From assembly GCA_963765625.1 (NCBI GenBank), contig CAVXXD010000009.1, forward strand, positions 62,001 through 126,000: 64,000 bases of DNA, given 5' to 3'. The notes below the pieces were generated by a model. It had not been told where the DNA came from. It made no database searches and worked only from the letters and a program-made list of their open reading frames with translations. Shown in pieces: positions 8,321-16,785 of this stretch (positions are counted from its first letter, which is position 1; every line of letters begins with the position of its first letter). The translations under genes were made by a program, and so were the position numbers. Source of the DNA: CAVXXD01 sp963765625 (GTDB taxonomy: Bacteria > Actinomycetota > Geothermincolia > Geothermincolales > Geothermincolaceae).

Positions 8321-9496
8321 ATGCAAGGTCCGCGAGGCATCCTCGACACCGACCTGTACAAGCTGACCATGCAGCAAGCCGTCTGCCTGCTCTACCCACG
8401 GGCGGGCGCCAGGTACGCCTTCATCAACCGGTCCCAGACGCCCTTTCCCGACGGTTTCGCCAAGGAGCTCCTCCCTTTCATCGAAGAGATGAGGCATCTC
8501 GCCCTCTCCCCGGAGGAGCAGGGATGGCTGGCCTCGCGATGCGGATATTTCAACCCGGCTTACCTGGATTTCCTCGCGGGCTACCGCTTCGACCCGGGCG
8601 AGGTCAAGGTGGAGCAGCGGGGCGGGGACCTCACCATCACCGTGGAGGGCTACTGGTACCGCTCCATCCTCTGGGAAGTGCCGCTGATGTCGGTCATCAG
8701 CGAGCTCTATTTCGAGTTGACGGGAAAAGCGAAGGACGCCTGGCCGGAGGAGAAACGCACCGGGGTGAACCTGGGCAAGGCCCGTTTCTTCCGCGACAAC
8801 GGCATCCGCTTCGTGGACTTCGGCTCCCGCCGGCGCTTCTCCTACGACAACCACCGCGAAGTGGTCTCGGACCTGCGGGAGGCGGGGGAATTCTTTTTAG
8901 GGACCAGCAACGTACACCTCGCCCACGTCTTCGACCTGGTGCCTATCGGGACGCAGGCCCACGAGTGGTTCCAGTTCCACGCCGCCAAGTACGGCTTCCT
9001 GATGGCCAACAACATGGCCATGGGCAGGTGGGTTGACGTCTACAAGGGAGACCTGGGGACGGCGCTGACCGACACCTACGGGACGGATAACTTCATCCAC
9101 TCCTTCGACCTGCTCTATGCCAAGACCTTCGACGGCGTGCGGCAGGATTCCGGCGACCCCTTACAGGTGCTGCGCAGGATCGTCGAGCACTACCGGAACC
9201 TGCGCATCGACCCGGCTTCAAAGACGCTGATCTTCTCCGACTCCCTCGATCCGAAAGCGGTGGAGAAGATACACCGGGAGTGCCATGGCACCATCAAGGA
9301 TGTCTACGGCATCGGGACCAACCTCACCAACGACGTGGGAGTGACTCCCTTGAACATGGTCATCAAGATGACGGCCTGCCGGCCCTATAAGGATTCGGAC
9401 ATGTGGATCCCCGCCGTCAAGCTCTCCGACGACGCCGGCAAGAACACCGGTGACCGGGAGATGATCGAACTCTGCCGCCGCACCCTCGGCGTGTAG
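8321..9496 (+). CDS. pncB: Nicotinate phosphoribosyltransferase
   Basis: 391 residues, full length for the family. It couples nicotinate and PRPP (with ATP hydrolysis) to nicotinate mononucleotide in NAD salvage. Conserved landmarks are the start TDLYKLTMQQA, the N-terminal EGYWYRSILWEVPLMSVISELYFE, the active-site region FVDFGSRRRFSYD (His-containing core nearby), HEWFQFH, YKGDLGTALTDTYGTD, FDGVRQDSGDP and the phosphate-binding end VYGIGTNLTND. Start ATG 8321 has AAGGAGGG eight bases upstream. It converges on the fatty-acid operon, whose last stop is six bases past this one, so the two transcripts end face to face without an obvious shared terminator. Confidence 0.95.
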   Translation: MQGPRGILDTDLYKLTMQQAVCLLYPRAGARYAFINRSQTPFPDGFAKELLPFIEEMRHLALSPEEQGWLASRCGYFNPAYLDFLAGYRFDPGEVKVEQRGGDLTITVEGYWYRSILWEVPLMSVISELYFELTGKAKDAWPEEKRTGVNLGKARFFRDNGIRFVDFGSRRRFSYDNHREVVSDLREAGEFFLGTSNVHLAHVFDLVPIGTQAHEWFQFHAAKYGFLMANNMAMGRWVDVYKGDLGTALTDTYGTDNFIHSFDLLYAKTFDGVRQDSGDPLQVLRRIVEHYRNLRIDPASKTLIFSDSLDPKAVEKIHRECHGTIKDVYGIGTNLTNDVGVTPLNMVIKMTACRPYKDSDMWIPAVKLSDDAGKNTGDREMIELCRRTLGV

Positions 9497-9502
9497 AACT
9501 GC

Positions 9503-10762
9503 TTATTCGTCCCAGGCCCGCATGGCCAGGCAGGCGTTGTGGCCCCCGAAGCCGAAGGAGTTGCTCAAAGCCACCCGCGGCCGCGCTTTGCGCGCTTGCC
9601 CCGGGATGTAATCGAGGTCACATTCGGGGTCCGGCTCCTCCAGGTTGATGGTGGGAGGCAGCACTCCCTCGCTCAGGGCCAGGGCGGTGGCCACCGCTTC
9701 CACTCCTCCCGCCGCTCCCAGCAGGTGGCCGGTCATCGACTTGGTGGAAGAGACGCCCAGCTTGCCGGCGTGCGCGCCGAATACCTGGCGGATGGCCATG
9801 GTCTCCGCCCGATCGTTCAAGGGTGTCGAGGTGCCGTGGGCATTGATGTAGTCTACGTCTTCCGGGGTGAGGCCGGCGGATGAGATGGCCTCCCGCATGC
9901 ACAGGGAAGCCCCCGCGGCCTCGGGGTCGGGAGCGGTGATATGGTGGGCGTCAGCGCTCATGCCGAAGCCCGCCACTTCCGCGTAGATCTTCGCGCCCCG
10001 TGACTGGGCGCATTCCAGGCTCTCCAGGAGGAGTATTCCCGCGCCCTCCGACATCACGAAGCCGTCCCGGTTGGCATCGAAGGGGCGGCTGGCCCGCTGG
10101 GGATCGTCATTGGCGGTGGTAAGGGCGCGCATGGAACAGAATCCGGCCAGGGCCAGGGGGCTGATGCAGGCTTCCGCCCCACCGGTCAGGCAGATATCCG
10201 CCATGCCCCCGGCGATGAGCTGGTAGGCGGAGCCGATGGCATGAGTCCCAGCCGCGCAGGCCGTAACGGTGGAGAAGTTGGGGCCGCGAAAGCCGTACAT
10301 GATGGCCAGCCACCCCGCTGCCATATTGGGGATGATCATGGGCACAACATGGGGGCTGACGCGGGAGGGGCCTCGCTCCGACAGTATGCGCACCTGGTGC
10401 TCGAAGGTGGTGATGCCACCGATGCCCGAGCCTACCACCACGGCCGCCCGTCCCGGTTCCACGCCGCACTCCCCGGGGTCATGCTTGTCCCCCAGCCCGG
10501 CATCGGCCCAGGCCATTCCGGCCGCCACCGCCGCGAACTGGCAGAAACGGTCCATCCGCTGAGCTTCCTTCCGGTCAAGATGGTCCTCCGGAGTGAAGCC
10601 GGTAATCTCGCCGGCGATGTGGCATGAAAAATCGGACACATCGAAGGAGGTGATGGCGGAGACGCCGGATCTTCCCTCGGTAAGTGCCTGCCAGAAATCG
10701 TCCTTGCCGATCCCCAGCGAGGTCAGGGGACCCAGCCCCGTAATAACCACTCTCCTGGTCAT
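9503..10762 (-). CDS. fabF: Beta-ketoacyl-ACP synthase II (elongating condensing enzyme)
   Basis: 419 residues, normal FabF length. Thiolase fold with catalytic Cys in V-T-A-C-A-A-G-T-H, first His in INAHGTSTPLND and second His in KSMTGHLLGAAGG, the Cys-His-His triad of KAS I/II. N terminus RRVVITGLGPLTSLG is typical. It condenses malonyl-ACP with acyl-ACP in each elongation cycle. It is the last gene of the operon, 21 bases after acpP, in the acpP-fabF order found across bacteria. Some members of the family belong to polyketide clusters; the acc/fab context here makes primary metabolism the simplest reading. Confidence 0.95.
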   Translation of the reverse strand: MTRRVVITGLGPLTSLGIGKDDFWQALTEGRSGVSAITSFDVSDFSCHIAGEITGFTPEDHLDRKEAQRMDRFCQFAAVAAGMAWADAGLGDKHDPGECGVEPGRAAVVVGSGIGGITTFEHQVRILSERGPSRVSPHVVPMIIPNMAAGWLAIMYGFRGPNFSTVTACAAGTHAIGSAYQLIAGGMADICLTGGAEACISPLALAGFCSMRALTTANDDPQRASRPFDANRDGFVMSEGAGILLLESLECAQSRGAKIYAEVAGFGMSADAHHITAPDPEAAGASLCMREAISSAGLTPEDVDYINAHGTSTPLNDRAETMAIRQVFGAHAGKLGVSSTKSMTGHLLGAAGGVEAVATALALSEGVLPPTINLEEPDPECDLDYIPGQARKARPRVALSNSFGFGGHNACLAMRAWDE

Positions 10763-10783
10763 GGCGCCTCCCGCTCCTTCCCG

Positions 10784-11035
10784 TCAGTCCAATACGCTCA
10801 GGCCGCTCTGGAGGAACTCGACTACGTTGCCAACCGTCCGGATGTTGGCCATCTGGTCATCGGGGATCTTGACATTGAACTCGTCCTCCAGCAGCATGGA
10901 CAGCTCCACCAGGTCGAGGGAATCTACTTCCAGGTCTTCCTTGAGCAGGGCGTCCATGGTAACTGCGTCGGGTGCCACCGCTATGCGGACCAGCAACAAC
11001 TCCTTGACCTTCTCGAATATCTCGTTCTGATTCAT
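10784..11035 (-). CDS. acpP: Acyl carrier protein
   Basis: 83 residues, acidic, four-helix pattern with the phosphopantetheine site LEVDSLDLVELSM (Ser of DSL about residue 38). It carries the growing acyl chain between the enzymes encoded around it. It lies between accD and fabF, start 4 bases inside the accD stop region (ATGA-type overlap), so translation is coupled. Slightly unusual in having an EVDSLD rather than DLGADSLD core, but all key residues are present. Confidence 0.95.
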   Translation of the reverse strand: MNQNEIFEKVKELLLVRIAVAPDAVTMDALLKEDLEVDSLDLVELSMLLEDEFNVKIPDDQMANIRTVGNVVEFLQSGLSVLD

Positions 11036-11922
11036 TCTCGTTCCTCCTGTCGTCTATTCGTTTTCTTACAACTACACAGATCTCCATCCTCTTCCTTGCT
11101 GTCCGGCTCCCCGGCCAGGAAGCCCAGCAGTCCGCCCAGCACCTTTCTCTGGGACTCCCGGGGCACCACCAGGTCGACCAGACCATGCCGGTAGAGCGAC
11201 TCGGCCCGGGAAAAGTCGGGGTGGGGGCGTACCCCCGTGGTCTGCTCCACAACGCGGGGGCCGCTGAAGCAGATCAGCGCCCCGGGCTCGGCCAGGATGA
11301 CGTCGGCCGCGGTTGCAAAGCTCGCCGTCACCCCCCCGCAGGTGGGATCGCAGAGCAGGGTCACGTAACCGCTCCCCTCCCTTCCCAGCTCGTCCAGGGC
11401 CATCATGGCCTTGGCCATCTGTAACAGGGCGGGGGTCCCTTCCTGCATGCGCGCCCCGCCTGAGGTTATCACCGCCAGCAGGGGCATCCGCTTCTCCAGG
11501 CTAAGCTCGCAGGCCCGGCAGAAGACCTCGCCTGCCGCCACTCCCAGCGATCCCCCGAACACCGAGAAGTCCATCAAAGCCACCACGCATGGGGAGCCCT
11601 GTACCGAAGCGGTCCCGTAGACCATGGACTCACGCCGCAGTGCCCGCACGGCCGTACCGTACTCGCCCTCACCGAAACCGATGGGATCGGCGGAGCGCAG
11701 CTTCGAAGCATACGGCCGGTAGCTGCCCGGATCGAAGAGATAAGCCGCACGTTCCTCCACTCCCAGGGAATGGTGGTGCCCGCAATACTCGCAAACTCCG
11801 TGGCCGGCCGTCAGGCGATCCCTCTCCAGCACCAGGCCGCAGCCGGCGCAGCGGGCCCAAAACTCCTTCGCCCGCGCCGTCAGTCCGGCGCGTTCCGACT
11901 CAACCGAGCATCCCGCCGTCAA
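11032..11922 (-). CDS. accD: Acetyl-CoA carboxylase carboxyltransferase subunit beta
   Basis: 296 residues. N-terminal four-Cys zinc ribbon (C-A-G-C, then C-E-Y-C, residues about 24-47) and the crotonase-like carboxyltransferase domain with MDFSVFGGSLG, SGGARMQEG and DPTCGGVTASFA. With AccA (first gene of the operon) it transfers carboxyl from carboxybiotin to acetyl-CoA, giving malonyl-CoA. It overlaps the end of fabG by 23 bases. The C terminus after about residue 275 (SKEEDGDLCSCKK) is an unconserved tail that overlaps the acpP start. Confidence 0.94.
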   Translation of the reverse strand: MTAGCSVESERAGLTARAKEFWARCAGCGLVLERDRLTAGHGVCEYCGHHHSLGVEERAAYLFDPGSYRPYASKLRSADPIGFGEGEYGTAVRALRRESMVYGTASVQGSPCVVALMDFSVFGGSLGVAAGEVFCRACELSLEKRMPLLAVITSGGARMQEGTPALLQMAKAMMALDELGREGSGYVTLLCDPTCGGVTASFATAADVILAEPGALICFSGPRVVEQTTGVRPHPDFSRAESLYRHGLVDLVVPRESQRKVLGGLLGFLAGEPDSKEEDGDLCSCKKTNRRQEERE

Positions 11923-12646
11923 CGCAGATCACCTGCCCCGTGATGTAGGCCGCGGCGTCCGAAGCCAGGAAGGCCACGGCTTCCGCCACTTCTTCCGGAT
12001 GGCCGAACCTGGCCATGGGGATCATTCCCTTCAGCCCCGCCCGGACTTCGTCCCCCAGGCCCGAGGACATGTCCGTATCGATCAGACCGGGCGCCACCGC
12101 GTTGACGGTGATGGACTTCGCGGCGACTTCCCTCGCTACACCCCTGGTCAGGCCCAGCAGTCCGGCCTTGGAGGCGCAGTAATTAGCCTGCCCGGGGTTG
12201 CCGGCCATACCCGCCACCGAGGTGATGTTGACCACCCGCCCCCAGCGCGCCTTGAGCATGGGACGCAGAGCCGCCCGCGTACAGTTGAAGGCCCCGCCCA
12301 AATTGGTGTCGAGCACGGCGTTCCAGTCCTCGTCACTTAAGAGCATGGCCAGGTTGTCACGCCGGATACCCGCATTATTTACCAGGATGTCCATGCCACC
12401 CCAGGCGTCGACGACTTCGTTTACCAGCCGCAGGGCTTCCCGTGGGTCGGCCACGTCGGCCTGAATGGCCATGGCGTCGACGCCCAGCCCGCCCAGGAGC
12501 TTGAGGCATTCATCGGCGGCCTGGCGGTTCTCGTTGTAATTGATGGCGACTCTCGAGCAGCTGCCGGCCAAGCGCATGGCGATGCTCCGGCCGATGCCGC
12601 GCGACGCCCCGGTCACCAGGGCGATCCTCTCGCCTGACTCTCTCAT
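11900..12646 (-). CDS. fabG: 3-oxoacyl-ACP reductase
   Basis: About 248 residues. SDR fold with TGASRGIG cofactor loop, NNAG, catalytic Ser in NITSVAG, Y-C-A-S-K (YxxxK) and C-terminal VAPGLIDTDM. NADPH-dependent reduction of 3-oxoacyl-ACP. ATG 12644-12646 (MRESGERIALVTG) is chosen because AGGAGG lies nine bases upstream and it overlaps the fabH stop as ATGA; the longer upstream frame is a read-through of fabH. Confidence 0.94.
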   Translation of the reverse strand: MRESGERIALVTGASRGIGRSIAMRLAGSCSRVAINYNENRQAADECLKLLGGLGVDAMAIQADVADPREALRLVNEVVDAWGGMDILVNNAGIRRDNLAMLLSDEDWNAVLDTNLGGAFNCTRAALRPMLKARWGRVVNITSVAGMAGNPGQANYCASKAGLLGLTRGVAREVAAKSITVNAVAPGLIDTDMSSGLGDEVRAGLKGMIPMARFGHPEEVAEAVAFLASDAAAYITGQVICVDGGMLG

Positions 12647-13746
12647 GGACCAACCTCCTCCTCTCTTGCGCCGGTATGGCCCGGCCTCGCCTCCGCCTTC
12701 ACCTTCGGCCAACGGATCAGAGTGCCCGCCCAGGTAAGGCCGGCACCGAAACCGACCAACGCCACCAGGTCTCCTCCCTTAACCGCACCGGCGGCCATCG
12801 CTTCTTCCAGGGCGATGGGTATGGACGCGGCCGAGGTGTTGGCGTACTTCTCCATGTTCATGAAGAAGCGTTCCTGCGGTAGGCCGATGCGGCGAGATGC
12901 CGCCTCGACGATGCGCATGTTGGCCTGGTGCGGGACGATGACGTCTATCTCTTCGGGAGTGATGCCGGCATTGTCGCAAAGCCGGATCAGGGTCTCGGAC
13001 ATCTTGCTCACCGCGAAGCGGAAGACTTCTTTTCCATCCATGCGGATGTAGGGGTCGATCTTTTCCCAGCCGCCGGCCAGGAAAGGGAGGGAGCGGGTGA
13101 GGCCGGCCGCCTGGCCGTTGAGGTTTCCCGCCAGGGAAGCCATCATGCGCGCCCCTCCCCCGTCCGCTTTGAGGTATTTGTCGCCTTCACCGTACGCGCC
13201 CAGTTCGAAGGCGAGCATGCCTTCATCTGGACCGCAGAAATCGACCACCGCCGCTCCCGCCCCGTCACCGAAGAGGACGCATGTGGAACGGTCCTGCCAG
13301 TCTGCTACCCGGGTCAGGGTCTCGGTACCGACCACCAGGGCGCGGCTTCCCAGGCCGTCTCTCATCAGGCCGTTGGTTACAGTCAAGGAATAAATGAACC
13401 CGGAACATCCCGCGTTGAGGTCAAAGGCCGGGCCGGTGGCCCCCAGCGCCCCTTGCAGGCTGCAGGCCATGGACGGCGCCAGACGGTCGACGGTGGTGGA
13501 CGCCACCACCACAAGGTCTATGTCCGATGCCTGGAAGCCTCCGGCCTCCAGCGCCGACCGGCTGGCATCGATGGAAAGAGAGAGATTGTCCTCATCCCCC
13601 CCGGCGACGCGCCTCTCGGATATCCCGGTCCGGGACAGGATCCAATCGTGGGTGGTGTCGAGAAAGCCTTCGATGTCGTGGTTGTGCAGTGCATGACGCG
13701 GCAAGCCCTTGCCGCAGCTCACTATGGCCGTTCTCTTCTCGCTCAT
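12643..13746 (-). CDS. fabH: Beta-ketoacyl-ACP synthase III (initiating condensing enzyme)
   Basis: 367 residues. Catalytic triad Cys in N-A-G-C-S-G, His in VPHQANMRI and Asn in KYANTSAAS; GFGAGLTWAG near the end is the FabH signature. It condenses acetyl- or branched acyl-CoA with malonyl-ACP to start chains. About 40 residues longer than typical FabH at the C terminus (KAEARPGHTGAREEEVGP), a tail reaching into the fabG ribosome site. Preceded by accB with a one-base overlap. Confidence 0.94.
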   Translation of the reverse strand: MSEKRTAIVSCGKGLPRHALHNHDIEGFLDTTHDWILSRTGISERRVAGGDEDNLSLSIDASRSALEAGGFQASDIDLVVVASTTVDRLAPSMACSLQGALGATGPAFDLNAGCSGFIYSLTVTNGLMRDGLGSRALVVGTETLTRVADWQDRSTCVLFGDGAGAAVVDFCGPDEGMLAFELGAYGEGDKYLKADGGGARMMASLAGNLNGQAAGLTRSLPFLAGGWEKIDPYIRMDGKEVFRFAVSKMSETLIRLCDNAGITPEEIDVIVPHQANMRIVEAASRRIGLPQERFFMNMEKYANTSAASIPIALEEAMAAGAVKGGDLVALVGFGAGLTWAGTLIRWPKVKAEARPGHTGAREEEVGP

Positions 13747-14135
13747 CAGGTCTCCTCTCTCCGGATACGCATGATCGCCTGCTGCGGGCTGACCGGGTCG
13801 CCTTCGGCGGCCAGGATCTCCTCCACCGTCAACTCACATTCGGCGTAGATCTCGTTGATATGTTTCATAGCCTCCACGCAGAACAGGATCTCTCCGGGCG
13901 CCTTGCGCTGGCCCGGTTCAGCGTAGGGGCCCTGTTTCGAGCTGAGGTAGAGGACGCCGCCCAGCGGCGTGGCCACCAGGCCCTCGTCCCCACTCGCATC
14001 TTCTTCCGCTTGCCCTCCACTGCAGTTGCCACCGGCGCGCCGGCGCAGGACGATGACGCGGTCGGCGTCCCGGATCTCCAGTTCGTCCAGGCCCTCGCGC
14101 CTCATCATCTCGCCCATGCCGGAAAGGAAGTCCAT
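13746..14135 (-). CDS. accB: Biotin carboxyl carrier protein of acetyl-CoA carboxylase
   Basis: 129 residues from ATG 14133-14135. N-terminal alpha region with G-M-G-E-M-M-R-R-E-G-L-D-E-L, then a short linker and the biotinyl domain: PLGGVLYLSS, GEILFCVEAMKHINEI (biotinyl Lys 91), EEILAAEGDPVSPQQ. The usual AMKM/AMKL is AMKH here. It accepts CO2 on biotin from AccC and gives it to AccA/AccD. It sits four bases after accC and is a divergent homologue of the frameshifted biotinyl-like gene at 16358-16784, which shares the N-terminal helix. Confidence 0.93.
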   Translation of the reverse strand: MDFLSGMGEMMRREGLDELEIRDADRVIVLRRRAGGNCSGGQAEEDASGDEGLVATPLGGVLYLSSKQGPYAEPGQRKAPGEILFCVEAMKHINEIYAECELTVEEILAAEGDPVSPQQAIMRIRREET

Positions 14136-14139
14136 ATCC

Positions 14140-15444
14140 CTATCCCTCCAGGGTTTCTTCCAGGGTGCGCGAGTCGTATTCACCCGCGCGGAAATCATCG
14201 TTATCGACCAGGCTCCGCAGTAATGCCAGGTTGCTTTGCGCGCCCCGCACCGCCGTCTCTTCCAGTGCCCTCGAAAGGCGTGACACCGCCTCGGGCCGGT
14301 TGGGGGCCCAGGCACAGACCTTGGCCACCAGGGAGTCGTAGCGGCGGGCTCTCAGGGAAACCTCTGAACCGAGAGCGTCCACCCGGATGCCCGGCCCTCC
14401 CGGCAGCTCGAGGCGGGCCTTTCCCTCCATCTCACCACCCAGCAGGTAGACGCGGGCCTGCAGGGCATGGCCCCGGACGTCCGCTTCTTTTTTCAACTCT
14501 TCCCCAGACGCCAGCTCCAGTTGCACCCGCACCAGGTCCCAGCCGGTGATCAGCTCGGTGACGGTGTGCTCCACCTGCAGCCGCGCGTTCACTTCAAGAA
14601 AGAAATGGTCTTCACCTACCGTCAGGAACTCCACCGTGGCTATGCCGGTAAGGCCGCAGGCCTCGATGAAACGCCGGGCATCGCGGCGCAGGGCTTCCTC
14701 GAGCCTGGCGGAAAGCCGGGGCGGCGGTGTCTCCTCGATCCATTTCTGATAGCGGCGCTGCAGGGAGCAATCGCGGGGCGGGAAGGTGATCACCCGGCCG
14801 GTGACATCTCCCGCTACCTGTACCTCCAGGTGACGAGCCCTCCGCAGGTAACGCTCTACGTAGATACCTCCACGGCGGCACGAGGCGGCGACTTCCAGGT
14901 CGGCCTGGTGCCAGGCTTTGGACAGCTCGGAAGCTCGCTCCACCGTGCGGATGCCCCTTCCGCCTCCGCCTCCCACCGGCTTTAAGACGATGGGATAACC
15001 GGCCCGGCGCGCCATTTCGGCCACCTCGCTCTCCTCGCGGGCCACCCCCAGCACCAGGGTGGGGATGCCCAGCCCGTCCGCCATGCGGCAGACCGCGCTC
15101 TTGTCGTCCAGGCTTTCCATTACCGCGGGAGACGGTCCCACGAACCCTACGCCCATCTCCCCGCAGAGGCGGGCGAACCCGGCATCCTCGGAAAGGAAGC
15201 CATAGCCGGGGTGGATGGCGTCGGCCCCGCAGGCCGTCGCGGCATTGATCAGCTCGTAGGAGTTGAGATAACTCCCCTCGGCTTCCGCCGGGCCGACGCA
15301 GACGACCCTTCCGGCCAGGGCGGGGGGATGCGAAGCGTCGACGGCTGAGCAGGCCAGCACGGCCTCCACATCCATCTCCCGCAGGGAGCGCAGGATGCGC
15401 AGGGCCACTTCGCCCCGGTTAGCCACCATGACGCATCTGAACAA
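14140..15444 (-). CDS. accC: Acetyl-CoA carboxylase biotin carboxylase subunit
   Basis: 434 residues if started at TTG 15442-15444 (MFRCVMVANRGEVALRI), which is six bases after GGAGGAG and three bases past the fabD stop; the longer frame is a read-through of fabD. ATP-grasp fold: N-terminal Rossmann half, HPGYGFLSED, the glycine-rich VGGGGGRGI loop, catalytic E in FLEVNARLQVEHTVTE and RxxxxD in C-terminal lid. Carboxylates biotin on AccB with ATP and bicarbonate. About ten residues shorter than common AccC; all motifs kept. Confidence 0.93.
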   Translation of the reverse strand: MFRCVMVANRGEVALRILRSLREMDVEAVLACSAVDASHPPALAGRVVCVGPAEAEGSYLNSYELINAATACGADAIHPGYGFLSEDAGFARLCGEMGVGFVGPSPAVMESLDDKSAVCRMADGLGIPTLVLGVAREESEVAEMARRAGYPIVLKPVGGGGGRGIRTVERASELSKAWHQADLEVAASCRRGGIYVERYLRRARHLEVQVAGDVTGRVITFPPRDCSLQRRYQKWIEETPPPRLSARLEEALRRDARRFIEACGLTGIATVEFLTVGEDHFFLEVNARLQVEHTVTELITGWDLVRVQLELASGEELKKEADVRGHALQARVYLLGGEMEGKARLELPGGPGIRVDALGSEVSLRARRYDSLVAKVCAWAPNRPEAVSRLSRALEETAVRGAQSNLALLRSLVDNDDFRAGEYDSRTLEETLEG

Positions 15445-15446
15445 AT

Positions 15447-16358
15447 CTACTCCTCCAGTTCCCTGAGGTAGTCGGCGGCGTGCAGGGTGCGCAGCGAGGG
15501 GTGGTCCCGCCGGGCCATGCGGTTGATGACCTGTCCCGGCCCTACCTCGACCTGGGGGCCTGCACTCAGCCCGGCCAGCCCCGCCTGCAGCTCGCACCAG
15601 CGCACCGGGGAAGTCATCCCCGCTACCAGGTTGCGGACCACTTCCCCGGCGTCACGCGCCACTTCCCCGGTATATCCCGAAAGAAAAGGAACGGCCGGGT
15701 CCTTGATCTTCATCTCGTTCAAGCGCATCTCCACCGCGGCCTGGGCCGACCGCATGGCCGGCGTATGGAAAGGGCCCGATACGCCCAGGGGCAGGGCACG
15801 CGCACCCTGGTCGGATATCTTCTGAGAGAACTTTTCCAGCCCGTCCATGGTGCCGGCCACCACTACCTGGGTTGAAGCGTTGTGGTTGGCCACGTAGACC
15901 CGGCTGCTCTCCCCCATCTCATCAAGGAGCGAGCAGACGGTGTCGAGGTCCAGGCCCACCACGGCACGCATTCCTCCGGGGTTGGCCCTGGCCGCTTCCA
16001 GCATAGCCTGCCCTCGCGTCCATACCAGCTCCAGGGTCTCACGCACACCCAGGCATCCCGCCGCGACGGACGCGCAGTATTCCCCCAGGGAGTGGCCGGC
16101 CACGGCCGCGGGCCGGATATCACGTTCGCGCAGTATCTCCAACCAGGCCAGGGATGTGGCGGCCACTCCCAGCTGGCAGAGGTCGGTGCGGGTGATCAGC
16201 TCCTGCTCTCCTTCCAGGCAGAGTTGAAGCACGTCCATCCCGGCCACCTCCGCGGCCTGCTCGAATACCCGGCCGGCGGCGGCGTCCAGGCCGGGCAGGT
16301 CGCCGGCCATGCCCGCGTACTGGCTTCCCTGTCCGGGAAAGATGAAGACCGTACCCAT
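15447..16358 (-). CDS. fabD: Malonyl-CoA:ACP transacylase
   Basis: 303 residues from ATG 16356-16358. F-P-G-Q-G-S-Q-Y near the start, nucleophile GHSLGEYCA (Ser about 90), catalytic His in GPFHTPAM and ending VGPGQVINRM. Transfers malonyl to ACP for the FabH and FabF steps. It abuts the biotinyl-like gene upstream (one-base overlap of stop and start) and accC downstream. Confidence 0.94.
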   Translation of the reverse strand: MGTVFIFPGQGSQYAGMAGDLPGLDAAAGRVFEQAAEVAGMDVLQLCLEGEQELITRTDLCQLGVAATSLAWLEILRERDIRPAAVAGHSLGEYCASVAAGCLGVRETLELVWTRGQAMLEAARANPGGMRAVVGLDLDTVCSLLDEMGESSRVYVANHNASTQVVVAGTMDGLEKFSQKISDQGARALPLGVSGPFHTPAMRSAQAAVEMRLNEMKIKDPAVPFLSGYTGEVARDAGEVVRNLVAGMTSPVRWCELQAGLAGLSAGPQVEVGPGQVINRMARRDHPSLRTLHAADYLRELEE

Positions 16359-16784
16359 CAGATTACCTCCCTCCAGAGGGCCAGAGGGTCGCCGTAACCG
16401 GCCACCTCGCCGTCCTCGATGATCCATTTCTCCACCCAGCCGCGGCCTGGCGCCTTAGACCCTTCCTCGCCCAGCAGGGTGGCCAGGGTGCCCAGGCGTA
16501 CGCCTTTATCCACGGCCCGTTCCTCCCCCACCTCGCAGGTACGGGTCCAGCGGCCCACGCAGCCGGAACGGAGCAGGACCAGCCTGGCCGCTTCCCGTTC
16601 GGCGGCGTTGCATCCGGCCGCGGGCGAGAGCCGGCCGCTCCGGCGTTCCGTATTCTTCTTTTAAAGAACTCCGCACCACCAGGGTCCCCCGAGGCGAGCG
16701 GTAGGTTATCTCGTCCAGCCCTTCGGCGTGCAGGGCCCGCATCATCTCTTCCAGCCCACCCGAGCAAGCCTCGTAGAGGTCCAT
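16358..16784 (-). CDS. Biotinyl-domain protein lacking the biotinylation lysine, with a frameshift
   Basis: Two frames form one protein of about 140 residues. The first gives MDLYEACSGGLEEMMRALHAEGL, matching the N-terminal helix of accB in this operon; the second, entered one base out of phase between about 16604 and 16665, ends in a lipoyl/biotinyl-like beta domain (V-G-R-W-T-R-T-C-E-V, V-E-K-W-I-I-E-D-G-E-V-A-G-Y-G-D-P-L). In the turn that normally carries E-A-M-K, it has G-E-E-G-S-K-A-P, so no biotinylation motif. The hybrid sequence G-Y-G-D-P-L-A-L is the usual biotinyl-domain end. It could be a scaffolding or competing subunit of the carboxylase, or a decaying accB copy. Overlap with accA and fabD shows it is co-transcribed. 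Confidence 0.65.
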
Positions 16785-16785
16785 G

